This document shows, piece after piece, positions 18,457 through 28,337 of a stretch of 64,000 bases of DNA. Both the position numbers and the translations under genes were made by a program. Below the pieces are notes generated by a model. The model saw only the letters and a program-made list of their open reading frames with translations. It did no database searches and had not been told where the DNA came from. Numbering within the stretch: the first letter of the stretch is position 1; the number at the start of each line of letters is the position of its first letter. This stretch comes from Bacteroidales bacterium (GTDB lineage Bacteria > Bacteroidota > Bacteroidia > Bacteroidales > Paludibacteraceae): positions 62,001 through 126,000 of the forward strand of contig SUXD01000001.1 in the NCBI GenBank assembly GCA_015061145.1, in the 5' to 3' direction.

Positions 18457-21015
18457 ATGAGAATCAATGCATCCTCGGCAAATCAGCCTGTTTGGCGCGA
18501 AGTCAACATCGGGTCTGTGGTTCCTGCCGGACTTACAAAACTGTTAGAACTGTCCAAAAATCTTTGGTGGGTTTGGAATGAAGAAGCGCAAGACTTGTTC
18601 CGTGCAATTGACAATGACAAGTTTGTCGCTTGCGGCGAAAATCCTATTCTTTTCTTGCAAAAGATTTCTTTCAACAAATTGGAAGAAGTGGAAAAAGACG
18701 CGAATTTCCTTGCTCAGCTAGAGAAAGTTTATGCGGACTTTAAGAAGTATATGGATGAGAAACCAAGCGCAAACAAACCGACTGTGGCATATTTCAGCAT
18801 GGAGTATGGTTTGACTGACATCCTTAAAATTTATTCAGGAGGTCTGGGCGTGTTGGCTGGCGACTATTTGAAAGAGGCCAGCGACAGCAATGTGGACATG
18901 GTAGCAATCGGTTTCCTCTACAGCTACGGATATTTTACACAAGCTTTGTCGATGGATGGCGACCAGATTGCCGTATATGACAAACAGCAGTTCCATTCGC
19001 TTCCTATCGAGCAGGTTTTCGACAAAGAAGGTAACGCAATGCAGGTGGAAGTGCCTTATCCCGACCGCATTGTCTATGCAAACCTTTGGAGAGTGAATGT
19101 GGGACGTGTGAGCCTGTATCTGCTTGATACTGAAAACGAGAAAAACAGCGAAGCTGACCGCTTTATCACACATCAATTGTATGGCGGCGACTGGGAAAAC
19201 CGTATCAAACAGGAAATCATGTTGGGTATCGGCGGTATCCTTGCGTTGAACAAATTGGGCATCAAGAAAGAAGTATATCACTGCAACGAAGGTCATGCGG
19301 CATTCATCAACATTCAGCGTATGTGCGATTTGATGGCTTCTACCAATCTGACATTCAATCAGGCGAAAGAAGTGATTCGTGCTTCTTCTTTGTATACTAC
19401 CCATACGCCTGTTCCTGCCGGACACGATAGCTTCGACGAAGGTTTGTTCTATAAATATATGAACAAATATCCTGAGCAGATGAAGATTTCGTGGGACGAC
19501 TTGATGGACATGGGCCGCTACAACCCAGGAAACAAAGAAGAGAAATTCTCAATGAGCGTATTTGCTTGCAACATGTCGCAGGAAGTGAACGGTGTGAGCT
19601 GGTTGCACGGAAGAGTTTCGCAATACATGTTCGAAGGAATATGGAAAGGATTGTTCCCTGAGGAATCTCATGTAGGATATGTTACCAACGGTGTACACAT
19701 GCCAACTTGGGCTACGCTCGAATGGAAGAAACTTTATAATAAGTCATTCAACGAAAAATTCATGTCCGACCAGTCGAACGAAAAGATTTGGGAAGATATC
19801 TACAAAGTTCCAGATGAAGAAATCTGGGCGATTAAATCTCAGCTGAAGAAAAAATTGATCGAGTATATTCGTATCAACTTTAAAGAAAACTGGCTGAAGA
19901 ATCAAGGTAATCCTGCACAAGTGGTTTCGATCCTTGAAAAGATTAACCCGAACGCCCTTACTATCGGTTTCGGACGTCGTTTTGCCACTTACAAGCGTGC
20001 ACACTTGTTGTTCACCGATTTGGCTCGTTTGGAGAAAATCGTGAACAATACAGAGCGTCCTATTCAATTCATCTTCACCGGTAAGGCTCACCCTGCCGAT
20101 GGTGGTGGTAAAGGCTTGATCAAACGTATCATCGAAATCTCTCGTATGCCGCAGTTTGTAGGAAAAGTCCTTTTCTTGGAAAACTATGACATGAAATTGG
20201 CAAAACGCTTGATTTCAGGCGTGGACATCTGGTTGAATACGCCGACTCGTCCGCTTGAAGCCTCTGGTACATCAGGCGAAAAAGCTTTGATGAACGGTAC
20301 GCTGAACTTCTCAGTGCTCGACGGATGGTGGTACGAAGGTTATCGCAAAGAGGCCGGATGGGCTCTGACAGAAAAACGCACATACGCAGATCAAGGTTAT
20401 CAGGATCAATTGGATGCGGCTACAATTTACAGTATGCTCGAAAACGAAATCATTCCGTTGTATTATGCAAAGAACACCAAAGGCTTCTCACCAGAGTGGG
20501 TTCAGTACATCAAGAATTCGTTTGCGCAGATTACTCCGCACTACACTACAAAACGAATGCTTGACGACTATATCGACCGTTTCTACAGCAAACTGAGCAT
20601 ACGTTCTAAATCTTTGAACGCTAACAACTATGCGAAAGCTATAGAAATAGCGAATTGGAAAGAGAAATTTGTTGAAAACTGGGATAAAGTTGAAGTGCTT
20701 TCTGTTGAGCAAGACTTCCCGAAAAACGATAAGATTGGCGAAGACTACAAGGTAAATATAGTAGTTGACACCAAAGGTATCGACGCTAATTCTGTTCAAA
20801 TGGAAATTGTCATAACTTCTGTTGACGAAAATGGCAAGACAGTGCTTCGCGACACAAAACCCTTCGAACTGGTGAAGACAGAAGGTTCTGTGCTTACATT
20901 CTCGGCATCTTATTGCTCGAAAGCAGCTGGACAATACAAGTATTCTTATCGTATGTTGCCGAAGAATGCAGATCTTCCTCATCGTCAGGATTTCTGCTAT
21001 GTTCGCTGGATTTAA
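18457..21015 (+). CDS. glgP: Alpha-glucan (glycogen) phosphorylase
   Basis: PLP-dependent enzyme that releases glucose 1-phosphate from glycogen or maltodextrins. The 852-residue protein begins with a DUF3417-type N-terminal segment ([16 protein letters not shown]), then the GT35 catalytic domain with [16 protein letters not shown] and [13 protein letters not shown], where Lys609 is the expected PLP-binding residue. The C-terminal 130 residues form an extra beta-rich domain. It is of the short AgpA/T. maritima-type class, not the E. coli GlgP type. Cotranscribed with glycogen synthase and followed by a strong terminator. Confidence 0.95.
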   Translation: MRINASSANQPVWREVNIGSVVPAGLTKLLELSKNLWWVWNEEAQDLFRAIDNDKFVACGENPILFLQKISFNKLEEVEKDANFLAQLEKVYADFKKYMDEKPSANKPTVAYFSMEYGLTDILKIYSGGLGVLAGDYLKEASDSNVDMVAIGFLYSYGYFTQALSMDGDQIAVYDKQQFHSLPIEQVFDKEGNAMQVEVPYPDRIVYANLWRVNVGRVSLYLLDTENEKNSEADRFITHQLYGGDWENRIKQEIMLGIGGILALNKLGIKKEVYHCNEGHAAFINIQRMCDLMASTNLTFNQAKEVIRASSLYTTHTPVPAGHDSFDEGLFYKYMNKYPEQMKISWDDLMDMGRYNPGNKEEKFSMSVFACNMSQEVNGVSWLHGRVSQYMFEGIWKGLFPEESHVGYVTNGVHMPTWATLEWKKLYNKSFNEKFMSDQSNEKIWEDIYKVPDEEIWAIKSQLKKKLIEYIRINFKENWLKNQGNPAQVVSILEKINPNALTIGFGRRFATYKRAHLLFTDLARLEKIVNNTERPIQFIFTGKAHPADGGGKGLIKRIIEISRMPQFVGKVLFLENYDMKLAKRLISGVDIWLNTPTRPLEASGTSGEKALMNGTLNFSVLDGWWYEGYRKEAGWALTEKRTYADQGYQDQLDAATIYSMLENEIIPLYYAKNTKGFSPEWVQYIKNSFAQITPHYTTKRMLDDYIDRFYSKLSIRSKSLNANNYAKAIEIANWKEKFVENWDKVEVLSVEQDFPKNDKIGEDYKVNIVVDTKGIDANSVQMEIVITSVDENGKTVLRDTKPFELVKTEGSVLTFSASYCSKAAGQYKYSYRMLPKNADLPHRQDFCYVRWI

Positions 21016-21040
21016 TAGAAAAAGGAATATTTACAAAGAA

Positions 21041-21073
21041 AACGAGGATTCGCAAGAGTCCTCGTTTTTTTTG
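21041..21073 (+). terminator. Terminator after glgP
   Basis: An 8-bp stem, 21041-21048 with 21059-21066, is followed by a run of eight T. It lies 25 bases after the glgP stop. The 210 bases between it and hsdM contain no gene; a near-consensus TATCTTTA at 21137-21144 is the only promoter-like element noted. Confidence 0.85.
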
Positions 21074-21284
21074 TGTGAATAGAGGTATAAGTGCTGTGTA
21101 AAGGTGATTAATATGTGATTTTTTGTAAAAAACAATTATCTTTACAAGAATATTATTTTGTGAAATTTTGAACAAAAGGTAAATTTTGTATGATTTATGA
21201 TGTTACTTTGTGATGTTTGATGCAATTTGCAAGAAACATTTGAAGAAATATAGCATCATTGCCATTTGATTATAAGTAGATATT

Positions 21285-22760
21285 ATGCTTACATTATCAC
21301 AACTAGAACAATACCTTTCAAAAGCCGCTTGGATTCTCAAAGGTCCGGTAGATGCGGCAGATTTTAAGGTGTATATATTTCCATTGCTTTTCTTCAAGCG
21401 AATTTCGGACGTCTATGACGAGGAATACAACGAAGCCCTTTCGGAAAGCGATGGTGACCATGAATATGCATCAGGTGCCGAAATGCACCGCTTCATCATT
21501 CCCCAAGGTTGCCATTGGAACGATGTTCGGACCACAACCTCCAATGTGGGCAGTGCCATCAAAGGGGCATTCTCACAAATCGAGCAAGCCAATCCACAAT
21601 ATTTGGCCAATATTTTCGGCGATGCGGCTTGGACCAACAAAGATAAATTGTCCGATGAACTTCTTTGCCGCTTGATAGAGCATTATTCACAATACAATCT
21701 CTCCAATTCCAATGTGGAGCCGGATGTATTAGGTCGGGCATACGAATACCTGATCAAGGTGTTCGCCGACCAAAGCAACAAGAAAGCCGGAGAATTTTAC
21801 ACCCCGCGTTCTGTGGTTCGACTGATGGGCTTGATTGTCAATCCGCAACAAGGCGAAACCATCTACGACCCCGCTTGTGGCACTGCAGGAATGTTGCTCG
21901 AATGTGTGGAACAAGTAAAGCAAAGTGGCGGTGACTTCCGCACGCTGAAACTTTACGGACAAGAGAAAAACTTAACCACCTCCACCATTGCCCGCATGAA
22001 TATGTTCCTGCACGGCATCGAGGATTTTCATATCGAACGTGGCGACACCTTGCGCGAACCCAAATTCTTCAAGTACGACCATCTGCAACAGTTCAGCATT
22101 GTCATTGCAAATCCTCCGTTCTCATTGAGCAACTGGGGCGCGGACATTTGGGCTGACGACATATACGGACGTAATATTGCCGGTACGCCGCCTAAGGGCA
22201 ACGGCGACATGGCCTGGGTGCAGCACATGGTGAAATCGATGGACGAAAAGACTGGGCGCGTGGCGGTGGTGCTTCCTCACGGTGCATTGTTTCGCAAGAA
22301 CGCCGAAGCCAAGATTCGTTCCGTATTGTTGGAAAAGGATTTGCTGGAAGCCGTCATCGGATTGGGGGAGAATATTTTCTATGGGGCCACACTTTCCGCC
22401 TGTATTCTGATTTTCAGGGCAAATAAAGAGCAATCCCAAAAAGGCAAATTCCTTTTCATCGATGCCGCCGACCAAGTGAAGAAAGGTCGTGCCCAAAACA
22501 CTTTGGAACCAGAGCATATCGATACCATATATAAATGGTATTCCGATTTCGAGGACGTAAAAAATCACGCCAAGGTGGTTGGGATTGACGAGATCAAAGC
22601 CAATGGCTACAACCTTAACATACCACTTTATGTGGAGAAAGAGATGACCGACAACTTGCCGACTTTGGAGGAGGCTAAAGCCCAACTGAAAGTTGCCGTT
22701 GAAGAAGCACGAGAAGCCGAGGAGCGTTTTATTCATCTGCTAAACGAATTTGCGAAATGA
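21285..22760 (+). CDS. hsdM: Type I restriction-modification methyltransferase subunit M1 (NPPF, predicted m6A)
   Basis: A 491-residue HsdM. It has the helical N-terminal domain (to about residue 160), the SAM-binding motif I DPACGTAGM at residues 195-203 and catalytic motif IV NPPF at 276-279, so it should be active on adenine. It is clearly paralogous to the next gene (shared FPLLF.KR..DVYDEEY, DGD.EYA, GDA.WTNK, LYGQE.NL and NMFLHG/NMLLHG segments). Its stop overlaps the start of that gene by four bases (ATGA). It heads the defence operon; regulation is not evident. Confidence 0.95.
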   Translation: MLTLSQLEQYLSKAAWILKGPVDAADFKVYIFPLLFFKRISDVYDEEYNEALSESDGDHEYASGAEMHRFIIPQGCHWNDVRTTTSNVGSAIKGAFSQIEQANPQYLANIFGDAAWTNKDKLSDELLCRLIEHYSQYNLSNSNVEPDVLGRAYEYLIKVFADQSNKKAGEFYTPRSVVRLMGLIVNPQQGETIYDPACGTAGMLLECVEQVKQSGGDFRTLKLYGQEKNLTTSTIARMNMFLHGIEDFHIERGDTLREPKFFKYDHLQQFSIVIANPPFSLSNWGADIWADDIYGRNIAGTPPKGNGDMAWVQHMVKSMDEKTGRVAVVLPHGALFRKNAEAKIRSVLLEKDLLEAVIGLGENIFYGATLSACILIFRANKEQSQKGKFLFIDAADQVKKGRAQNTLEPEHIDTIYKWYSDFEDVKNHAKVVGIDEIKANGYNLNIPLYVEKEMTDNLPTLEEAKAQLKVAVEEAREAEERFIHLLNEFAK

Positions 22761-24217
22761 CACTGAAAGAATTGGAATCCTACCTTTGGGGCGCGGCCAC
22801 CTACCTTCGCGGGTTCATTGATGCCGGCGACTACAAGCAATACATCTTCCCGTTGCTGTTTTACAAACGCATTTGTGATGTCTATGACGAGGAATATGAA
22901 GATGCCTTGGCCGAGAGCGACGGCGACCTCGAATATGCCGCTTTCGATGAAAATCACCGTTTCAAGGTGCCAGCCGAGGCTCACTGGAACCAAGTGCGAC
23001 AGGTGACCGTGAATGTTGGACAAGCCATCAGCAAGGCGCTGAATGAAATTCAGAAGGTTAACGCACAGCAGTTGCAGGGCATCTTCGGCGATGCCGACTG
23101 GACCAACAAGGAACGACTTTCGGATGCGATGCTTTGCCAGCTGATTGAGCATTTTTCAAGCAAAAACTTGAATATCAAGAATGTGCCAAATGACGAGTTA
23201 GGCAACGCCTACGAGTTCCTCATCAAGAAATTTGCCGACGACAGCGGTCATACGGCTGCCGAGTTCTATACCAACCGCACCGTGGTGCGACTTATGACCT
23301 TGATTGCCGACCCGCACGAAGGCGACAGCGTATATGACCCCACCTGCGGTAGCGGCGGTCTGCTGCTCAACTGCGCCATGATGCTCAAAGAACAAGGCAA
23401 GGAATACCGCACTTTGCGTCTTTACGGACAGGAAATCAATTTGATAACCTCCGGTATTGCCCGAATGAACATGCTATTGCACGGCTTTGAGGAGTTCAAC
23501 ATTGTGCGCGGCAGCACCTTGAGCAACCCTATCTTTATGGAATACGATGAGTTGCAGCGCTTCGACATTGTGCTGGCCAATCCGCCTTACTCCATCAAAA
23601 GCTGGGACCAAGCGGCTTTTACCGACGACCCTTACGGCCGCAACATCTGGGGCACACCACCGCAAGGCTGCGCCGACTACGCTTTCCAGCAGCACATCAT
23701 GAAGAGCCTGAAAACCGACACGGGGCGTTGCGTGGTGCTCTGGCCTCATGGCATTCTGTTCCGCGATGCCGAACGTGAGATGCGACGCAAGATGATTGAA
23801 AGCGACTGCGTGGATTGCGTTATCGGACTGGGGCCCAACCTGTTCTACAACTCACCGATGGAGGCTTGCCTGCTGATTTGTCGTATGCAGAAACCCGCCA
23901 ACCGTCGAGGCAAGATTCTCTTTATCAACGCCGTTGACGAGGTAAAACGCGACAAAACCATCAGTATGCTCGAAGAGAAGCATATTGACAAGATTTTCAA
24001 GGCATACAAAGAATACAAGGACATCCCTGGTTTTGCCAAGGTGGTGAGCATCGAACAGATTCTGGAGAACGGTGCCACGCTCAACATATCGCAATATGTT
24101 TCAAGATTGGAGGTAAAAGATGATGCGCCGAAACAATCTTTCGGGGAGTTGATGACTGAATGGAAGAAGAATCGCATAGAATTATATGAAGGAATTAATG
24201 GATTATTAGAAGATTAG
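22757..24217 (+). CDS. hsdM: Type I restriction-modification methyltransferase subunit M2 (NPPY, predicted m4C)
   Basis: A 486-residue second HsdM, full length, with motif I DPTCGSGGL at residues 194-202 and motif IV NPPY at 275-278. In type I systems with two M genes, the NPPY subunit has been shown to make N4-methylcytosine while the NPPF partner makes N6-methyladenine (Morgan and colleagues, Nucleic Acids Research 2016). The same arrangement here predicts an M1M2S enzyme methylating C on one strand and A on the other. It is more GC-rich than M1. The rhuM gene follows after two bases. Confidence 0.95.
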   Translation: MTLKELESYLWGAATYLRGFIDAGDYKQYIFPLLFYKRICDVYDEEYEDALAESDGDLEYAAFDENHRFKVPAEAHWNQVRQVTVNVGQAISKALNEIQKVNAQQLQGIFGDADWTNKERLSDAMLCQLIEHFSSKNLNIKNVPNDELGNAYEFLIKKFADDSGHTAAEFYTNRTVVRLMTLIADPHEGDSVYDPTCGSGGLLLNCAMMLKEQGKEYRTLRLYGQEINLITSGIARMNMLLHGFEEFNIVRGSTLSNPIFMEYDELQRFDIVLANPPYSIKSWDQAAFTDDPYGRNIWGTPPQGCADYAFQQHIMKSLKTDTGRCVVLWPHGILFRDAEREMRRKMIESDCVDCVIGLGPNLFYNSPMEACLLICRMQKPANRRGKILFINAVDEVKRDKTISMLEEKHIDKIFKAYKEYKDIPGFAKVVSIEQILENGATLNISQYVSRLEVKDDAPKQSFGELMTEWKKNRIELYEGINGLLED

Positions 24218-24219
24218 AC

Positions 24220-25236
24220 ATGGAACAACATATAGAAAACACCGGCGACATCATCATCTATCAGACCGAAGACGGTTTGACGAAGATCAATGTGAAATTG
24301 AACAATGAAACTGTATGGCTGAATCAGCAACAGTTGGTCATGCTTTACCAATCCAGCAAATCGAATATTAGCGAGCATATCAAGCATATTTTTGCAGAAG
24401 GGGAATTGGATGAAAAATCAGTTGTTCGGAAATTCCGAACAACTGCCGATGATGGCAAAAACTACGAGGTCACCTATTATAATCTCGACATGATTATATC
24501 GCTTGGCTACCGCATTAAATCGGCTATTGCCACCCGTTTTCGTATCTGGGCCACGCAACGGTTGAAGGAGTATATGATAAAAGGTTTTACGATGGACGAC
24601 GAACGGCTGAAAGGCAACGGCGGCGGCAATTATTGGAAGGAACTGCTCGACCGCATTCGCGACATCCGTTCCTCGGAAAAGGTGTTGTACCGCCAAGTGC
24701 TCGACCTCTACGCCACCAGTGTGGATTATGATCCCAAGAGTGATGAATCCATCCATTTTTTCAAAGTAGTTCAGAACAAACTGCACTTTGCCGCCCACGG
24801 ACATACCGCAGCGGAAGTCATCTACGAGCGTGCCGATGCCGACAAGCCTTTTATGGGACTGACCACATTCTCGGGAGAACTGCCTGCTTTGAAAGACATT
24901 GGCATTGCCAAAAACTATTTGAACGAAAACGAGTTGAAGATTTTGAACAATCTCGTTTCGGGTTACTTCGACATAGCTGAAATCAATGCGCTTGAACACA
25001 AGCCCATGTACATGAGCGACTATATCCACCAATTGGATTTGGTGCTCACCTCAGGCAACAGACCTCTACTTGAGGGACCTGGTTCTGTAAGTCATGCACA
25101 AGCCTTGGAGAAAGCTGCCACCGAATACCGCAAATACCAGAGCAACACCCTCTCGCCCGTGGAAGAAGCTTATTTAGAAACTGTAAAAGAAACAGCTAAG
25201 CTGGTGAAGAAGAACACAAAAGGAAAGAAGCAATGA
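24220..25236 (+). CDS. rhuM: RhuM family protein
   Basis: A 338-residue protein of the virulence-RhuM family (named from Salmonella), recognised by GDIIIYQTEDG, VWLNQQQL, LGYRIKSAIATRFRIWATQRL and GLTTFSGELP. The N-terminus is winged-helix-like; no catalytic residues are established for the family. Members are common inside type I restriction operons and next to prophage genes, but their function is unknown. Here it is tightly embedded: two bases after hsdM2 and overlapping hsdS by four bases, so it is expressed with the methyltransferase. Confidence 0.88.
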   Translation: MEQHIENTGDIIIYQTEDGLTKINVKLNNETVWLNQQQLVMLYQSSKSNISEHIKHIFAEGELDEKSVVRKFRTTADDGKNYEVTYYNLDMIISLGYRIKSAIATRFRIWATQRLKEYMIKGFTMDDERLKGNGGGNYWKELLDRIRDIRSSEKVLYRQVLDLYATSVDYDPKSDESIHFFKVVQNKLHFAAHGHTAAEVIYERADADKPFMGLTTFSGELPALKDIGIAKNYLNENELKILNNLVSGYFDIAEINALEHKPMYMSDYIHQLDLVLTSGNRPLLEGPGSVSHAQALEKAATEYRKYQSNTLSPVEEAYLETVKETAKLVKKNTKGKKQ

Positions 25237-26405
25237 ACGAACTAAACATAGATAAAACCCACTGGAAAAAATACAGGTTTGACGAGGTTTGCCGGCAGGT
25301 GAACGAGGCCACCAAGGACCCGCAAACCGAAGGTCTGGACCACGTGATTGGACTTGAACACATTGAGCCGAACAACCTGCACATTACCCAATGGGACACC
25401 TTGGAGAAAGAAACCACCTTTACCCGTAAGTTCCGGAAAGGGCAAGTGCTGTTTGGCCGCCGCCGTGCCTACCAGCGCAAGGTGGCGTATGCCGAATTTG
25501 ACGGCATTTGTTCCGGTGACATCTTGGTTTTTGAGGCCATTGAAGATGTGCTTTTGCCTGAGTTGCTGCCCTTCTTGATACAAAGCGAGGGCTTTTTCCA
25601 AAAAGCGTTGGCCACCTCTGCGGGCTCACTCTCTCCGCGCACCAAGTTCAAGGAATTGGCCGATTACGAATTCCTCCTCCCGCCCAAGGCCGAGCAGAAG
25701 CGCCTTGCCGAGCTGCTCTGGGCCGCCGACGAGGTGGTGGAGAAGGAGAAGAGGGAGAGGGAAAAGGTGGAGGAATACAAGAACATGCTTATCACATCAA
25801 CAATCTTAAACGGACCTAAAAGCATAGTCCTAAATGTATTAGGAAAAGTCATTCGAGGTGTAAGCTATAAGCCAGAACAAGTTATTACGAAAAACGACCC
25901 AAACGCATTTATGTTGCTGCGTTCCAATAACATATCTCCAAATTTTAAAACTAATTACACTGAGGTCTATTATATTGACAACAGCGTTCTAAAAAGCGAA
26001 CAAGAATTATGTTTAGGAGATATTATTATTTGTATGTCCAATGGAAGCAAAGAATTGGTTGGAAAAGCATCAGAAATCACAGAAATGCCAAGTGTAAAAT
26101 CATCAGTTGGCTCATTTTGCGCCATTTATAGACCACATCCTGATTCACAATTTGTAAAGTATCTATTTCAAAGTTCAGAATACAGGAAACAGATTGCTTT
26201 ATTGCTTTCAGGGAGCAACATCAACAATCTAAAGCCATCCGACATCGAAAGCATTTCATTTAACATCAAAGAAAGTTTTTGTTCGGAAGACATTTGTTTT
26301 CTTAAAACAACAGATGAAAATATTTCGTGTTTAACTAAACAAATCGAATTATCACAAGAGATAAAGCAGGAATTAATTGATAAAATTTTTAATTTATGTA
26401 TTTAA
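25233..26405 (+). CDS. hsdS: Type I restriction-modification specificity subunit
   Basis: A 390-residue HsdS that sets the DNA recognition site. Target-recognition domain 1 spans about residues 1-150, a charged helical conserved region about 150-190 (PPKAEQKRLAELL, then many E/K), domain 2 about 190-355, and a C-terminal helix about 355-390. Up to about position 25790 the DNA is GC-rich like hsdM2; from there to the end it is strongly AT-rich, so domain 2 with its C-terminal helix seems to come from another source. Start overlaps rhuM by four bases; the end overlaps the AAA-TOPRIM gene by ten. Confidence 0.93.
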   Translation: MNELNIDKTHWKKYRFDEVCRQVNEATKDPQTEGLDHVIGLEHIEPNNLHITQWDTLEKETTFTRKFRKGQVLFGRRRAYQRKVAYAEFDGICSGDILVFEAIEDVLLPELLPFLIQSEGFFQKALATSAGSLSPRTKFKELADYEFLLPPKAEQKRLAELLWAADEVVEKEKREREKVEEYKNMLITSTILNGPKSIVLNVLGKVIRGVSYKPEQVITKNDPNAFMLLRSNNISPNFKTNYTEVYYIDNSVLKSEQELCLGDIIICMSNGSKELVGKASEITEMPSVKSSVGSFCAIYRPHPDSQFVKYLFQSSEYRKQIALLLSGSNINNLKPSDIESISFNIKESFCSEDICFLKTTDENISCLTKQIELSQEIKQELIDKIFNLCI

Positions 26406-28333
26406 AAAGCATTCATATAGAAAACTACGGTCCTATAGAAAGATTAGAGTATTCATGCAAATTTGACGAAAACGGGAATCCCCTACCATTAGTATTAATT
26501 GGTCGTAACGGATGTGGAAAAACATTAGTGTTATCAAATATTATCCACAGCCTGATTGAAATGAAGCGAAAACATTATAATATTTTAATGGAAGTTTCTG
26601 AGAACAATTATTATCGGGTCGGCAGCAAGTCTTATATTAAAGAAGGAACACAATATGCATATATAAATCTTGAATACGCTAATGATAAGTCTTATACTGA
26701 TTTGATAACAAACAATTATTCTTTTTTTAAAGATACTATTTATAAAAGTGATGTTCACCAGCATGTAAACATTGACGATGGCAAGTTGAAAGACTCTGGT
26801 TTTTATAATAAAACAGACGAAACCAGTAAAGAAGAGATTGATAATCACATATATTTATATTTCCCTGTTGATCGTTATTATACTCCTCAATGGTTCAATA
26901 AAAACAATGAATCGCTTCATATTATTCTTTCCGACAACTATATAGGAACAAGTAAGGATAATATGATTTGCCAAGATTTGCTTTCTGACACCGAATCATG
27001 GATGTTGGATGTTATTATGGATAAGCTATTATACGAGGAGGTTAATACAAATCAGATAAATGGCAGCAGACTTCCTTATGGTCTAACAGCTCGTGTTGGA
27101 TACGAGGGAAAAAATACCACAATTCAAGATAATATAAATAAAGTATTAACAAGACTTTTTAAGAGCAAATATCAATCTGCTAGAATAGGTATTTCAAAAA
27201 GACAAAATAACTATAGAAAGATTGCAATATATGGGACTGATTATGATGGGAAAGAACAAGAAATTGTTGCTTCTTTTAATAATTTGTCTTCTGGAGAAAT
27301 AATGATATTATCAATTGCTTGTAAAATACTAAAAGAATACGACAGGATTTGTAACGATCCTATTGCTAAGTTAGACAACATCTCGGGCATTGTTCTCATA
27401 GATGAAATAGATAGTCATCTACATTCCGACTTTGCAAAGAATATTGCACCGCAGTTAGTTCAGCTATTCCCTAAAATTCAATTTGTCATTTCTAGCCATT
27501 CACCGTTTTTCTTACTTGGAATGAATGACCTTTTCCAAGACAAATGTCAATTTCTTTCATTACCAAATGGCATCCTTATGGAGAATGTCGAACACTTTGA
27601 AGAAATAAGAGATTGTTACAACTTAATAGACGATGGGTATAACAAATTGGAAGAGAGTCTGTCTTTATACAAAGATCGTATTAAAAGTTTAACCAAACCC
27701 CTAATAATAACGGAAGGGAAAACCGATTGGAAACATATTAAAAACGCATTAGTAAGATTCCAAGAACAAGGTGAATTTACTGATCTTGATGTTGAATTCT
27801 ATGAATACACATTTGATATGGGAGACCGTTTGCCCAATATCATTTCCAATATTAAAGTTGTTCCAAATAATCACAAAATCATTGCTGTTTTTGATACAGA
27901 CAAAAAAATCGTCAAAGAAGGTGTTCCATATGAGAAAATGGGCAATAATGTTTATCAATGTGCCATACCCGATCCTCATAATTATGGTTGTGGAATATCT
28001 ATTGAAATGATGTATCCTGAAGATGATATTAAAAAACTTGATAACAATAATCGACGTTTGTTTCTAACAAATGAATTCTCAACAAGAAGTGGAGCTTTAT
28101 TATCAAACCGCTCCATTATTTGCAGAAACAAAACATTAACTGATGCGGAAAAGAATAATCGTGTTAAAATTGTTGACTTTGGTGTGATTGATGTTGAAAC
28201 AGATGAGAACATAGCTCTATCAAAAGAGGATTTTGCGACAAATGTTTTAAATAGAGTTCCTCCATTTGACAATGTAAATATTGATGGTTTCCGTTCTTTA
28301 TTTGAAACCATCAGACAAATACTAAACGATTAA
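26396..28333 (+). CDS. AAA ATPase with TOPRIM nuclease domain (OLD-like), inside the restriction operon
   Basis: A 645-residue ABC/SMC-type ATPase: Walker A GRNGCGKT at residues 36-43, signature LSSGE at 297-301, Walker B GIVLIDEID at 331-339 and SSHSP in the H-loop near 367. A C-terminal TOPRIM fold follows: LIITEGKTD with Glu440, then AVFDTDKK with Asp500 and Asp502. This is the layout of OLD-family nucleases, including the GajA part of Gabija, but no UvrD-like GajB partner is present. The gene is much more AT-rich than its neighbours hsdM2 and hsdR, overlaps hsdS by ten bases and lies four bases before hsdR. It probably adds a second anti-phage activity or guards the restriction system; that role is inferred from position. 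Confidence 0.85.
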   Translation: MYLKSIHIENYGPIERLEYSCKFDENGNPLPLVLIGRNGCGKTLVLSNIIHSLIEMKRKHYNILMEVSENNYYRVGSKSYIKEGTQYAYINLEYANDKSYTDLITNNYSFFKDTIYKSDVHQHVNIDDGKLKDSGFYNKTDETSKEEIDNHIYLYFPVDRYYTPQWFNKNNESLHIILSDNYIGTSKDNMICQDLLSDTESWMLDVIMDKLLYEEVNTNQINGSRLPYGLTARVGYEGKNTTIQDNINKVLTRLFKSKYQSARIGISKRQNNYRKIAIYGTDYDGKEQEIVASFNNLSSGEIMILSIACKILKEYDRICNDPIAKLDNISGIVLIDEIDSHLHSDFAKNIAPQLVQLFPKIQFVISSHSPFFLLGMNDLFQDKCQFLSLPNGILMENVEHFEEIRDCYNLIDDGYNKLEESLSLYKDRIKSLTKPLIITEGKTDWKHIKNALVRFQEQGEFTDLDVEFYEYTFDMGDRLPNIISNIKVVPNNHKIIAVFDTDKKIVKEGVPYEKMGNNVYQCAIPDPHNYGCGISIEMMYPEDDIKKLDNNNRRLFLTNEFSTRSGALLSNRSIICRNKTLTDAEKNNRVKIVDFGVIDVETDENIALSKEDFATNVLNRVPPFDNVNIDGFRSLFETIRQILND

Positions 28334-28337
28334 CAGT

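Noticed and set aside
21285-24217. Assembly or tandem-duplication artefact for the two hsdM genes.
   Set aside because: The two proteins differ throughout, have different motif IV residues and different base composition, so they are diverged genes.
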